Of a stretch of DNA of 62,700 bases, positions 26,512 through 35,823 are shown piece after piece; positions within the stretch are counted from its first letter, which is position 1; every line of letters starts with the position of its first letter. Made by a program: the position numbers and the translations under genes. Under the pieces are notes generated by a model, which was given only the letters and a program-made list of their open reading frames with translations, was not told where the DNA came from and searched no databases. Source of the stretch: CAZOWL01 sp964583605 (GTDB lineage: Bacteria > Pseudomonadota > Gammaproteobacteria > Chromatiales > Chromatiaceae); contig CAZOWL010000010.1 of the NCBI GenBank assembly GCA_964583605.1, positions 1 to 62,700 on the forward strand. The letters run 5' to 3'.

Positions 26512-27690
26512 ATGACCTATCGGCGCTACACTGTAAGCCGAAGCCAGAAAGCGCCCTTGCTGGAATTCATCCTGTCCGCCCTGGATGGGGCTGGCTGCCG
26601 TATCCTGCATTGCTCCGGTCCCGCCGAGGCCCCTTTTCGCATTAGCTTCGAGGCGCTGGATGGTGAGCGCTTGGGCATTCTCGCCTATGCCTTTTTCGCC
26701 AACAGCCGCCGTACCCGAAACCGGCCCGTCGACGAGCATCGATTCCAAGTGAAGTACGGGCCCAAGATCGGGGCGCTGCACGAGCTTTGGCAGGATCCGT
26801 ACGGCTTGTACACAACGCTTTTTTTCGGCATCAATCTGGAGCGCGGCTGTTTCGTTGCCGCAGACCCCGTGCTACACAGTCCAACGCGGTTTTTTATCTC
26901 GATCGAATTCAAAGAGCAGCATGTCGGTGCCATCCTTGATCGCGGATGGTATGTCTGGGAGCGGCAGAAGCGCTCCAAGGACGGGCTGGAAGAGCCCGCC
27001 GAGGTGATGGTCGGCGGCCTGCCGGAGCATTTCCTGCGCTATGTACGGTTCGAGCGGGCCGCGAAAGGACTCGATGCCGGGCACCGCGGCCTGCTCGCGG
27101 ACAAGATGGCAGAGCTGGAGCATCTGAGGGTGCCGCAAGATGACTCAGAGCAGCGAGCGTTGTTCGGAACCACCGGCATCCACCAGCTGTCGACTGAATT
27201 TCGGCTCACGGAGAGCGAGATCCTCGATCTGATCGCCAGCGCTCCGCGGCTTAAGATGGCCGTACGCGGCTGGGTCGCCGAGGCACACTTAGTCCGGCAG
27301 CTAGGCAGACTGCCAGCCATAACGGATTGCACGCCAATCGAAGAGGACGGCAGACCCGACGTGCGTGTCTCGCTGCGCGGGAGCCGCCCCATCCTTATCG
27401 AATGCAAAAACATCCTGCGCAGGCCGTACGCTGACGGAACCTATCGGCTCGACCTTCAGCGCACTCGTGCAGCCAAAAGCGACCCCTGCTCCCGTTACTA
27501 CTCTGCTGATGAGTTTGATGTCGTCGCCGCCTGTCTTCATCCTCAGACCGAGCGGTGGGACTTCTGCTACGCACTAACGTGCGATCTCGATCCCCACGAT
27601 CGTTGCCCCGGCAGGCTGAGCAACCGCGCCAAGGTCGACGCGCGCTGGACAGCGGACATCGTTCCGGTCCTCGAGCGGGCACTCGCCTGA
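26512..27690 (+). CDS. Candidate type II restriction endonuclease (PD-(D/E)XK)
   Basis: The 392-residue protein starts twelve bases after the methylase stop. I did not recognise a named restriction-enzyme family. The C-terminal third has a plausible nuclease core: Asp283 in GRPDVRV, then Glu297 and Lys299 in ILIECKN, spaced as PD-x13-ExK. The N-terminal 200 residues (YAFFANSRRTRNR, FQVKYGPKIG, LFFGINLERGCFVAADP) could be the DNA-recognition part. Position beside a C5 methylase and a vsr fragment supports the role (inference). Confidence 0.7.
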   Translation: MTYRRYTVSRSQKAPLLEFILSALDGAGCRILHCSGPAEAPFRISFEALDGERLGILAYAFFANSRRTRNRPVDEHRFQVKYGPKIGALHELWQDPYGLYTTLFFGINLERGCFVAADPVLHSPTRFFISIEFKEQHVGAILDRGWYVWERQKRSKDGLEEPAEVMVGGLPEHFLRYVRFERAAKGLDAGHRGLLADKMAELEHLRVPQDDSEQRALFGTTGIHQLSTEFRLTESEILDLIASAPRLKMAVRGWVAEAHLVRQLGRLPAITDCTPIEEDGRPDVRVSLRGSRPILIECKNILRRPYADGTYRLDLQRTRAAKSDPCSRYYSADEFDVVAACLHPQTERWDFCYALTCDLDPHDRCPGRLSNRAKVDARWTADIVPVLERALA

Positions 27691-27702
27691 GTGGCTCCTC
27701 TG

Positions 27703-27863
27703 ATGAGCGGTCGCCGAATCGCGCCGCGGTTCGACTTGCTTCGACCGGCCACGCCGAAGGCAGCGGACGCGAAACGCCGGAACAAGGCACGCGGCACAGA
27801 GGCCGAGCTTGCGCTGCGTCGCAGGCTCTGGTCGCTGGGACTGCGCTATCGCCCGCACGCGGC
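27703..27863 (+). pseudogene. Truncated vsr-like mismatch endonuclease, N-terminal fragment
   Basis: About 53 codons match the beginning of Vsr-type endonucleases (NKARGTEAELALRRRLWSLGLRYR; compare the GKDTKPE...LHRLGFRYR pattern). After about 27863 the similarity stops abruptly, before the catalytic core. The frame then runs on through antisense sequence of the DUF1244 remnant. Vsr enzymes nick T:G mismatches arising at methylated cytosines, so one was probably part of this cassette. It is considered inactive. Confidence 0.6.
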
Positions 27864-27864
27864 C

Positions 27865-28086
27865 TCAATTATGTCCGCTGATCTTGGCGTGCTGGGGCTT
27901 TGTCTCGTCGAAGCGCGCCTTCTGCTCAGCCGTCGCCTCGAGTTGGTATTTGTCCTTCCACTCACCGTAGGGCATGCCGTAGATGGCCTCGCGCGCCTGT
28001 TCGTAATCGACGCCCTCCCCGCGCGCATTCGCCTCTGCCATCCACCATTTGGCGAGGCAGTTGCGCTAGAAGCCGGTCAGGTCCAT
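27865..28086 (-). pseudogene. DUF1244 protein remnant with in-frame TAG
   Basis: Read on the minus strand, MDLTGF-TAG-RNCLAKWW ... ARGEGVDYEQAREAIYGMPY ... EWKDKYQLEATAEQKARF closely follows the DUF1244 family (GFCRNCLSKW, YGMPYEEWK). The TAG at 28066-28068 replaces the conserved cysteine of GFCRNCL. The normal N-terminal 30-40 residues are missing because the fragment begins right after the stop of the ATPase gene. Its end abuts the truncated vsr. It is a rearrangement junction. Confidence 0.6.
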
Positions 28087-28090
28087 GGGG

Positions 28091-30712
28091 CTATAAGCGA
28101 ACGGTCGTTGCCCCCCCGATGTGTGCGAAGCGCTCCGGTTGGCAGGTGAAGACGACGACCTGGGCTTGGGCAGCGGCGGCTGAGATCATTGCGCCGAGAC
28201 CGCGCAGCCGTTCCGGATCCGAGTGCCCGAGCGTGTCGTCGAGCAACACGGGCCCGCCCTCTTCGCCGAGCAGCATCGCCGTCGCGAGGCGGGACGCGAG
28301 CCCGAGCTGCTCTTGCGCGCCGGCGCTCAGCTGGTGGAACGCCAGTGTGATGCCGTCCATGGTGCGCCGGGAGACGGTCAGGTCGTCGGCCAGCTCGATC
28401 TCAACCTCCTTGCCGAATGCCAGGCGGGACAACCTCTCGACGCGCGCGCGGAACGGCGCCCGATGTCTCTCGTAGGCCTGCTGGCGGCACCGTGAGAGGG
28501 TCTCCAACAGGAGCCTGGCCCCCGCCGCGCGAGCCTGAATTCGCGCGAAGGTCTCGGCGCAGGCACGGGCGCGATCCTCGGCGATCTGCGCCTTCTCGAA
28601 GAGCCCTCTCTCGCGTCCCACTTCGACCAGCGAGCGAATGCCGGCGAATTCCTGCCGCAGCTCATTGAGCTTGTGCTGCAGGGCCTCGCACACCTAGTGG
28701 CTGTTCGTCGCCAGTGAACGCACGGTGTCCTCGTGGTGCGCTGCGAGGCCGCGCTGCTGTTCCTGTAGATCGGCGAATGCACGCAGCCGGGTCGCTTCGG
28801 CGTCCCAAAGGGTCTTGTCGACGAGCTCGTCGCTGGTGCGCTCACGTGCCTCCGCCAAGGCGGCCACCGCATTGCGCGCTTCATCGTGCGCCTTCTCGAG
28901 GGCGCTGCCGGCGTGGCGGAGACGTTCGCCCTCCTCGGCGTGCGGCCGTGTCAGGGCGCGAAGCCGGATCTCGATCGCCTCGCGACGCTCCGCCGCCTGG
29001 CGATGCACCGCCTCCGCGTCGGCGCTTGCCTCGATCGCCGCGTCGCGTTCCACGTCCTCGAGGCTCCCGATCTCCGTGGCAAGGGTGTCCAGTTGTGCGA
29101 TCAGGCCCGCAAGCTCGGATCGCATTGTCGAGATGGTCTCGCCTGCGAGCAGTGTCCTCGCCTCGGTCGAGGCGTCCTTCGCGTCCTCCAAGAGCCGTAT
29201 GCGCTCCCGAGCGCGCCGTTCGGCGCCGGCGACACTGTCCGCGCCGCATTCAGCAAGCAGCCGCTCGAGGTGGGCCTGCGCGCCGTCGCGAGCACGCTGC
29301 AGATCGGCCAGGCTCGCGCCGGGCCGCGCGCGGAGGCGAAGGACCCCCGACAGCTCGAGCCTGAGCTCCTCCGCGAGCGGAAATGCCCGATGGGTGCCCG
29401 CGGCAAATGAGACCGGCTCGCCATCGACCAGTGCTTCGAAGCTGCGCAGCGCCTCGATAGCGATCTCGGGTGCGCCAGCCTGAAGCGCCGCCAAGGCCTC
29501 ACGGCGCGCTCGATCGGCATCACGGACCCGGCCGATCCGATCCTCGTCGACCGAGTTTGCGGCAACGCCCGCGTTTGCCTCCTCGATGCGGCTGTGCAGC
29601 TCATCGATGCGCCGGATGCGTGCCTGAGCCCGCGTCCTCCGATCGCTCGCTTCGAGGTAGGCGAGACGGCGCCGCGCTGTCGTCAGCTCAGCGTGCGCCG
29701 CTTCCTCGGCCTGCCTCGCTTCGCTCAATGACTGCTCGAGCTGATCGTGCTCGGATTTCAGAGCAGCGAACGCCGCCGCGACCTCCGCGTGCCGGGCCTC
29801 GGCGGCCTTGAGGGCCTTCGCTGCCTCGTCGGCCCGGGCCTTGAGCGCGGCACGCTCCGCGACACGGCCTCGAGCATGCGTCTCGACGGTCTCTGCTTGG
29901 GCATAGGCCGCTTGGGCCTTGTCGACGCGCTGCTTCACGGACTCGAATCCCCTGAGCGCCGCAGCATGTTTGGCAGCTTCAGCCCTGGCCTCGACCAACT
30001 GCCGTTCCAGCCGCCCGAGCCCCTGTTGCAGGCGCTCGAATTGGTCGATGCGCCCCTCCAGCTCGGCCAGCTCGACGCTGGCCGCTGCGAAATCGTGCTG
30101 TGCCTCATCGGCGGCCCTCCTAGCCGCCTGCAGCTCGCCGGTCTCCACGCCGCGGCGCAGCGTGAAGTAGCGCTTGTACTCGGCCTCGGCCCTGCCTAGT
30201 ACTGGGCTCGCACTGGGGGGCTGGCCGCCTTCCCCAGAGAGGCGATCGAGTGCCGACATCAACGCAGACGCGCTTCCGACAGTGGCCGGCTCGAGCTTCT
30301 CGTGCTGCCTCACGCGGAGCCGCTCCCATAGGTTTCGGTCAAGCGTCAGGTCGAGGATCTCGTTCGCGCGCTCATGGGCCTGGTCGCCGACCAACTGCTC
30401 CGAGCGCGGCCGGAGGATGCGCAGCACGGTCTCGGGACGCCGGCGAAAACGCTTGCGGAAGACCAAGGCGTAGGGTCCCGTCTCCAGCTCGACCTCGACC
30501 TCCGGTCCGACGTCTTGCCCCTGCGGGATGGCGTCCAGCACCTCGGAGGCCGAGGCGGTGGCCTTGCGGCGGAAGAGCAGATCGAGGGCGTCCTGGAACG
30601 AGCTCTTGCCGGTCTCGTTCAGGCCCTCGACGATCGTGACACCATCGGCAAGCCGGATCTCCCGCTCCGCCACGCCCCTGAAGTTGACCAGCTTCATGCG
30701 GCGGATCCGCAC
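28091..30712 (-). pseudogene. SbcC/Rad50-like AAA ATPase split by in-frame TAG
   Basis: One continuous frame of about 870 codons is interrupted by TAG at 28694-28696. The first 672 codons hold the Walker A motif (GLNETGKS, residues 30-37) and a long coiled-coil. The last 200 codons hold the ABC signature (LSAGAQEQLGLA) and Walker B (GGPVLLDDTLG). Rad50-type SMC-like ATPases need both halves in one chain, so the gene is likely disrupted, unless readthrough occurs or the in-frame GTG just after TAG restarts translation. The metallophosphoesterase partner lies four bases upstream. Confidence 0.72.
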
Positions 30713-30716
30713 CGCG

Positions 30717-31844
30717 TCAGGCCTCTTCGCTGGCCAGACGATAGAAGAGCGCTAGGGCATCCTGGGCCGCCGCATCGCCGCGTTGCGCCTGATCGGAAAG
30801 CGCCTGCCACGCCGCGCGCTCGTAGCCGTGCAGGCCGATCGAGGTGGCATCCGTTTGGATCGGCATCACGGCGAGGTCCGTGAAGCGCTCGTGGTAGCGC
30901 ACGCCCGCGAAGAGCGATTCGGCCTGCGCGCGAGCCTCGAGGAGCGCGGCGTGGTCGGCAATGGAGACGGTGCCGGTGAATGCAAGCTGCAGCACGGTGC
31001 GCTCTGGCGTCTGGAAGCCGGCGAGCCAAGCGCAGAAGGCGGCAATGTCCGCCGCGCCGTCGATATCCCAATCACGGCTCACGAACCGCCAGTCCGAGAC
31101 CGGGATCGCCGTGACCCCGGGCTCCTCATCGCGCGCCAGCTCGACGAGGAGGCACTTCCCCGGGTCGACTTCATCGAAGTCGGTGGCTACTGGGGCACCC
31201 GAGTAGCGTACCCGTGAGGCGAGCTCCGTGACGCTGTGTCGATCGCCAAGCGCCAGGTAGTGAAACTTGTCCGCGGCGAGAGCCGCTTGCACGGCGTCCA
31301 GATCGATCAGGGCAGGGTTGAGCGCATCCGGTGACAAGGTCGAGATTGCGCCATGGCCGACCGCGACGCGCAGGCCAAGTGCCGGCTGCAGCTCGGCCGC
31401 CATCTGGGCGACGAGATCGCTGAGCGGATGCTTGTTGAGCCATGGCGCGCCGATCACTTCGACCTGCTCGACACCCGGGACGGGCTGCGGCTTCGAATCC
31501 TGGATCACGCGGACATGGCCGGGGCAGTGATCGGTGAAGGTTCTGTGCTTGAAGACGGATCCGGCATCCAGAGGGTCATGATTACCCGGCAGGAGAAAGA
31601 CCGGCACGGGAATCGATTCGAGGGCCTTGAGCGAGCGCCTGACCGTCTGCGCCGCGACCTGATTCGATTCAAAGACGTCCCCCGCTACGACGACGAACTG
31701 GGCATCATTCTCGGTTGCGGCGGCTCCGAGACGCCGGATCACATCGATCCTGTCCTGGGTGAACCGATGTTGTGCATCCCGGGTCAGATACCAGCGGGTC
31801 ATGCCGAGCTGTAGGTCACTGGTATGGATGAATCGGACAGTCAT
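30717..31844 (-). CDS. SbcD/Mre11-like metallophosphoesterase
   Basis: The 375-residue protein has calcineurin-like phosphoesterase motifs: HTSDLQLGMTRW (Asp10), VVVAGDVFES, LLPGNHDPLD, VGHGAIST and ALGDRHSV. Mre11/SbcD nucleases work with a Rad50/SbcC ATPase to process DNA ends, and such an ATPase follows at once. It is the first gene of the pair. Its nearness to a restriction-modification cassette suggests an accessory or defence-like island, but repair is equally possible. Confidence 0.85.
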   Translation of the reverse strand: MTVRFIHTSDLQLGMTRWYLTRDAQHRFTQDRIDVIRRLGAAATENDAQFVVVAGDVFESNQVAAQTVRRSLKALESIPVPVFLLPGNHDPLDAGSVFKHRTFTDHCPGHVRVIQDSKPQPVPGVEQVEVIGAPWLNKHPLSDLVAQMAAELQPALGLRVAVGHGAISTLSPDALNPALIDLDAVQAALAADKFHYLALGDRHSVTELASRVRYSGAPVATDFDEVDPGKCLLVELARDEEPGVTAIPVSDWRFVSRDWDIDGAADIAAFCAWLAGFQTPERTVLQLAFTGTVSIADHAALLEARAQAESLFAGVRYHERFTDLAVMPIQTDATSIGLHGYERAAWQALSDQAQRGDAAAQDALALFYRLASEEA

Positions 31845-32201
31845 CTTTCCGCGTATTGGGCGGTGCTCTGGTCAACAAGGCGATAGTAGGACGCTTCATG
31901 AGCGTGAGCCAGATCTCGGCGCCGGCGCTGCGCCGGAGAGACCCGCACACAGCAGCTCGGCACACGCGTAGGCGAACTCGTCGGCTCGGCGAGGGACGAC
32001 ATGCGACCGACTGCCGGCGCATTCATGTAGGATGCGCACCGTGGCAGCACCGGCCGCACGCGCCGGCTTTGACGCCCAGCGCATCTGTTGGCTCGGCCAC
32101 GCGACACCGCTGCTGGCGAGAGAGCGGCCCGTTACCTCAGGGTGAAGCGATCGAGGTGCCTGCCGCATGCCCCGGACCCGAGGTTCAGAAAGGGAACCCT
32201 C
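31845..32201. other. Intergenic gap, divergent promoter region
   Basis: About 357 bp between the divergent SbcD-like gene and wecB. No gene or defined regulatory element is recognised. Confidence 0.35.
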
Positions 32202-33293
32202 ATGCTGATCGATATTATCGCGGGCGCGCGCCCGAATTTCATGAAGATAGCGCCCATCATCCGCGCGCTGGAGGCCCGCCGGGCCGCGGGCGGGCCGTTG
32301 CGTTACCGGTTGGTGCACACCGGCCAGCACTATGACCGTCGACTCTCGGATGACTTCTTCGCGCAGCTCGGGATCCCTGCACCAGATGTGAATCTCGAGG
32401 TCGGCTCGGGTACCCAGGCCGAACAGACCGCGGCCATCATGGTGCGCTACGAGAGACTCTTGTTGGAGACCCCCTCGTCGATGTGTCTCGTCGTCGGCGA
32501 TGTGACCTCGACGATGGCGTGTGCCATCGCGGCGCAGAAGCTATGCATCCCGGTCGCCCATGTCGAGGGTGGCATCCGCTCCGGGGACTGGACCATGCCG
32601 GAGGAGATCAATCGCATGGTCACGGACGCCGTCACCAACTGGTTCTTCACGACCAGCGAGTTCGCCAACGAGAACCTGCGTCGTGCCGGTGTCGAGGACG
32701 CGCGCATCATCTTCGTCGGCAATACCATGATCGATACGCTCATCGCCAACATGGATCGGCTGCAACCGCCGGCGTTCTGGGAGGAGCTCGGGCTGCAACC
32801 GGGTGGCTATTTTGTCGTCACGCTGCATCGCCCGGCGAATGTCGACGAGAGCCAGGCCCTGGCGCGGATGCTCGCGGCGATCGGCGAGGGCACGCGCGGG
32901 CAGCCGGTGGTGTTTGCGGTGCATCCGCGCACGGCCAAGACGCTCCGTGAGCTGACGAAGCTGCCGGCCAGTCTCCATCTCGTCGAGCCGCAGCCCTATC
33001 TCGAGTTCAATTACCTGGTGCGCCACGCGATGGCCGTGATCACCGACTCGGGCGGCATCACCGAGGAGACGACCGTCATGGGCGTCCCCTGCCTGACGCT
33101 GCGCAACACGACCGAAAGGCCCGAGACTGTCACGGTGGGCACCAATGCGCTGATCGGCACCGACCCCGCGAAGCTCGGGCCGGCCCTGGACCGGCTGTTC
33201 GGCGGGAACTGGCCCAAGGGCGGTATCCCGGAGAAATGGGATGGGCATGCCGGCGAGCGGATCGTCGCCGCTTTGGAACGGCTGCTCGGCTGA
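32202..33293 (+). CDS. wecB: UDP-N-acetylglucosamine 2-epimerase (non-hydrolysing)
   Basis: The 363-residue epimerase interconverts UDP-GlcNAc and UDP-ManNAc for cell-surface polysaccharide. Family motifs are IIAGARPNFMKIAPI at the start, HTGQHYD, HVEGGIRSGD, ITDSGGITEETTVMGVPCLTLRNTTERPET near the C-terminus and the conserved GTN. The ATG at 32202 follows AGGGA. The longer frame upstream is unlikely. No other O-antigen genes are adjacent. Confidence 0.92.
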   Translation: MLIDIIAGARPNFMKIAPIIRALEARRAAGGPLRYRLVHTGQHYDRRLSDDFFAQLGIPAPDVNLEVGSGTQAEQTAAIMVRYERLLLETPSSMCLVVGDVTSTMACAIAAQKLCIPVAHVEGGIRSGDWTMPEEINRMVTDAVTNWFFTTSEFANENLRRAGVEDARIIFVGNTMIDTLIANMDRLQPPAFWEELGLQPGGYFVVTLHRPANVDESQALARMLAAIGEGTRGQPVVFAVHPRTAKTLRELTKLPASLHLVEPQPYLEFNYLVRHAMAVITDSGGITEETTVMGVPCLTLRNTTERPETVTVGTNALIGTDPAKLGPALDRLFGGNWPKGGIPEKWDGHAGERIVAALERLLG

Positions 33294-33442
33294 CTCGCAT
33301 CGATGGCGGTGCGGAGCAAGGCACACCCGCTGCCCGCCGCGAGCTGGGTTATCCTTGCGCCATGGTGCGGTGACGCGAGGGGGCCTTTCTAGGGATCGTT
33401 TGTGTCTCGCTGGCATCGATCAGAACGCGAGCGCACACGAGG

Positions 33443-34984
33443 ATGACAGTATTCCACGGGCTCGCGCAGGCCCATTGGCACATCCTGCTGGGCGTCTCCT
33501 GCGTCTTCCTCCTCTGGCGACTCGGTAAGCGCCCCTTCCAGGGCCGGGCACTCGCCCGGCGCTTCCCCGTATGGCTGGCGCTGATCGATCTGGCGTTGGT
33601 CCCCCTCGTCGTCGTCGTCTTCGGGGCGCTGATCGACGTCGCCACTCAGCAGGTCGGGCTCAAGGCGCCGGATGGTGCCATCGCCACGACCACACTGGTC
33701 ATCGCGTACCTCGTCGGTGGCTGGCTACTCGCCCGGCTGATCGAGGCCAGGCTGTTAGCGCGTGCCGCGGACGAGCTCTCCGAGCGCGTGCCCAAGCTCG
33801 TCGTCGGCCTGATCTACGCCGTCTTGATGTTGCTCGGCCTGGGGCTCTTCCTGTGGCAGCAGGGCTACTCGTTCACCGGTGTCTGGGTGTCGACGGGCGT
33901 CGCGGCGGCGGTCTTGGGCCTGGCCCTGCAGCGCACGCTCGGCGACCTATTCTCCGGGATCGCGCTCGGCGTGGAGCGGCCGTTCAACCTGGGCGATTGG
34001 ATCGAGCTGGGCGATGGTACCGTCGGACAGGTCATCGATGTCAACTGGCGGGCGACGCATCTGCGCGGCTGGGACAATGCGACCCATGTCATCCCGAATT
34101 CCCAGATGGCTGGCCAGGCGCTCAAGAACCTGCACGGCGCACGGCACCTCTACGCCCCCTGGTACTTCGTCAAGGTGCCGGCCGAGGCCGATCCGCGGTT
34201 CGTGTCGGCCTTGATCCTCGATGCCGCGTTGCGTTGCGAGACGGTGCTCAAGGTCCCGCATCCGGTGGTGCGGTTGGCTGATGCGACGACGGTCCCGTAC
34301 AGCTACATGGTCTGGGTGCATCTGAGAAACTATCCTGCGGTGTTCCGTGCCCGTGAGGAGCTGTTCCGGGAGATCCATTGGGCGCTCCAGAAGGCCGGCA
34401 TCGCGCCGGCACCCGAGGTCCATGAGCTGCGTACGCGTCGCGCCGAGCCAGTGCGCGCCGAGCCGCCCAATGTCCTGTTGGCCCTCAAGGGGCTCGACGT
34501 CGGCGGTCAACTGACCGAGGTGGAGCTTGAGCAGGTCGCCGCGCGCAGCGCCTATTGTTACTTCGACGCCGACCGCGTCATCCTGGCCGAGGGCGGGCTC
34601 AGCGACGCCTTTTACGTGATCACGGGTGGTCTGGTCGAGGCGGCGATCACGCTCCCGGACAATACGCGCAAGGTCACCGAGACCCTCAGTCCAGGCGACT
34701 ACTTCGGCATCACCTCGATGTTGACGACCGATCCATCTTTTCTCGAGCTGCGCGCGAAGAGCGACGTGACCCTGATCCGCATCGACCTCGACTGTGTGCG
34801 CAAGCTGCTCGCGGCCCGGCCCGAGCTCGCCGAGCGGTTCGCGCGGATCGTCAAGGAGCGGCTCGATGCGGCCGACGCCGCGCGTGTCGCGAGCCGCCAG
34901 CCGATCGGACGCCTCAGCCTGCGCGACATCCGCAAGCGGATCGAAGGACTCATGGGCCGGAGGTCACCAAAGGCCAGCGGGTAA
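33443..34984 (+). CDS. MscS-type mechanosensitive channel with cyclic-nucleotide-binding domain
   Basis: The 513-residue protein has about four N-terminal membrane spans (to about residue 165). An MscS core follows (AVLGLALQRTLGDLFSGIALGVERPFNLGDWIELGDGTVG, about 155-310). A cNMP-binding domain is at about 360-490 (AEGGLSDAFYVITGG, TETLSPGDYFGITSMLT). Such channels gate on membrane tension with possible cAMP or cGMP modulation. The pore helix ending NLGDWI is well kept. The start is ATG 33443 after GAGGATG. Confidence 0.9.
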   Translation: MTVFHGLAQAHWHILLGVSCVFLLWRLGKRPFQGRALARRFPVWLALIDLALVPLVVVVFGALIDVATQQVGLKAPDGAIATTTLVIAYLVGGWLLARLIEARLLARAADELSERVPKLVVGLIYAVLMLLGLGLFLWQQGYSFTGVWVSTGVAAAVLGLALQRTLGDLFSGIALGVERPFNLGDWIELGDGTVGQVIDVNWRATHLRGWDNATHVIPNSQMAGQALKNLHGARHLYAPWYFVKVPAEADPRFVSALILDAALRCETVLKVPHPVVRLADATTVPYSYMVWVHLRNYPAVFRAREELFREIHWALQKAGIAPAPEVHELRTRRAEPVRAEPPNVLLALKGLDVGGQLTEVELEQVAARSAYCYFDADRVILAEGGLSDAFYVITGGLVEAAITLPDNTRKVTETLSPGDYFGITSMLTTDPSFLELRAKSDVTLIRIDLDCVRKLLAARPELAERFARIVKERLDAADAARVASRQPIGRLSLRDIRKRIEGLMGRRSPKASG

Positions 34985-35010
34985 AGGGCTCCGAAGCCTC
35001 GTGACAGTGG

Positions 35011-35775
35011 TCAGTCTCCGTCGCGCGAGCGAAAACGGCGATGGTAGTCAGCGTCATAGAGGGCACTGTCGCGAAACTCCGTGGCCGCCAGCGCCGGGCC
35101 GACAAGGATCAAGGCGGTGCGCTCCTGCGGGCAGGCGCGAAAGGTCGCGACGATATCGGCGAGCGTGCCGCGCAGAATAACCTCGTCCGGCTGCGAGGCC
35201 CGGGCCACGACCGCGACCGGGCACTTGGCGCCATAGAAAGGCGTCAGCGTCTCGACGATCTCTGCGAGTCGATGGATCCCCAGGTGAATCGCGAGCGTCG
35301 CGCGGCTCGCGGCAAAGGTGGCCAAGGTCTCAGTCGGCGGCATCTTGGAGGCGCGCCCCGCCACTCGTGTGAGCACCAGGCTCTGTGCGACCTCAGGCAC
35401 CGTCAGCTCGCTGCCGAGCGCCGCCGCGGCGGCAGCGAATGCCGGCACCCCCGGCGTCAGCGTATAGGGGATACCAAGGCGCCGCAGGCGGCGGATCTGC
35501 TCGGCCACGGCGCTCCAGATCGAGAGGTCCCCAGAGTGCAGGCGGGCCACATCCAGACCGGCGGCATGCGCGGAACGGATCTTCTCCTCGATAGTGTCTA
35601 GATCGAGCGGTGCCGTATCCACAAGCGTCGCGCCGGCGGGACAGTACTTAAGCACTTCCGGCGGCACGATCGAGCCGGCGTAGAGACAGACCGGACAGCG
35701 CGCGAGCAGATCGCGGCCGCGGACCGTGATGAGATCGGCGGCGCCGGGGCCGGCGCCGATGAAATGGACAGACAT
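35011..35775 (-). CDS. cobM: Precorrin-4 C11-methyltransferase
   Basis: The 254-residue SAM methyltransferase has the tetrapyrrole methylase motif VHFIGAGPGAADLITVRG and the CobM/CbiF-specific YAGSIVPPEVL and LHSGDLSIWSA segments. It acts on C11 of the corrin precursor. It follows cobL on the same strand by 48 bases. Together with cobK and cobH-I-J it forms the ring-contraction part of the cobalamin pathway. Confidence 0.93.
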   Translation of the reverse strand: MSVHFIGAGPGAADLITVRGRDLLARCPVCLYAGSIVPPEVLKYCPAGATLVDTAPLDLDTIEEKIRSAHAAGLDVARLHSGDLSIWSAVAEQIRRLRRLGIPYTLTPGVPAFAAAAAALGSELTVPEVAQSLVLTRVAGRASKMPPTETLATFAASRATLAIHLGIHRLAEIVETLTPFYGAKCPVAVVARASQPDEVILRGTLADIVATFRACPQERTALILVGPALAATEFRDSALYDADYHRRFRSRDGD

Positions 35776-35823
35776 CGGTTCTTCCGGTGCAAAAAGATTC
35801 GATGAATCCGCTCTGTATGTACC

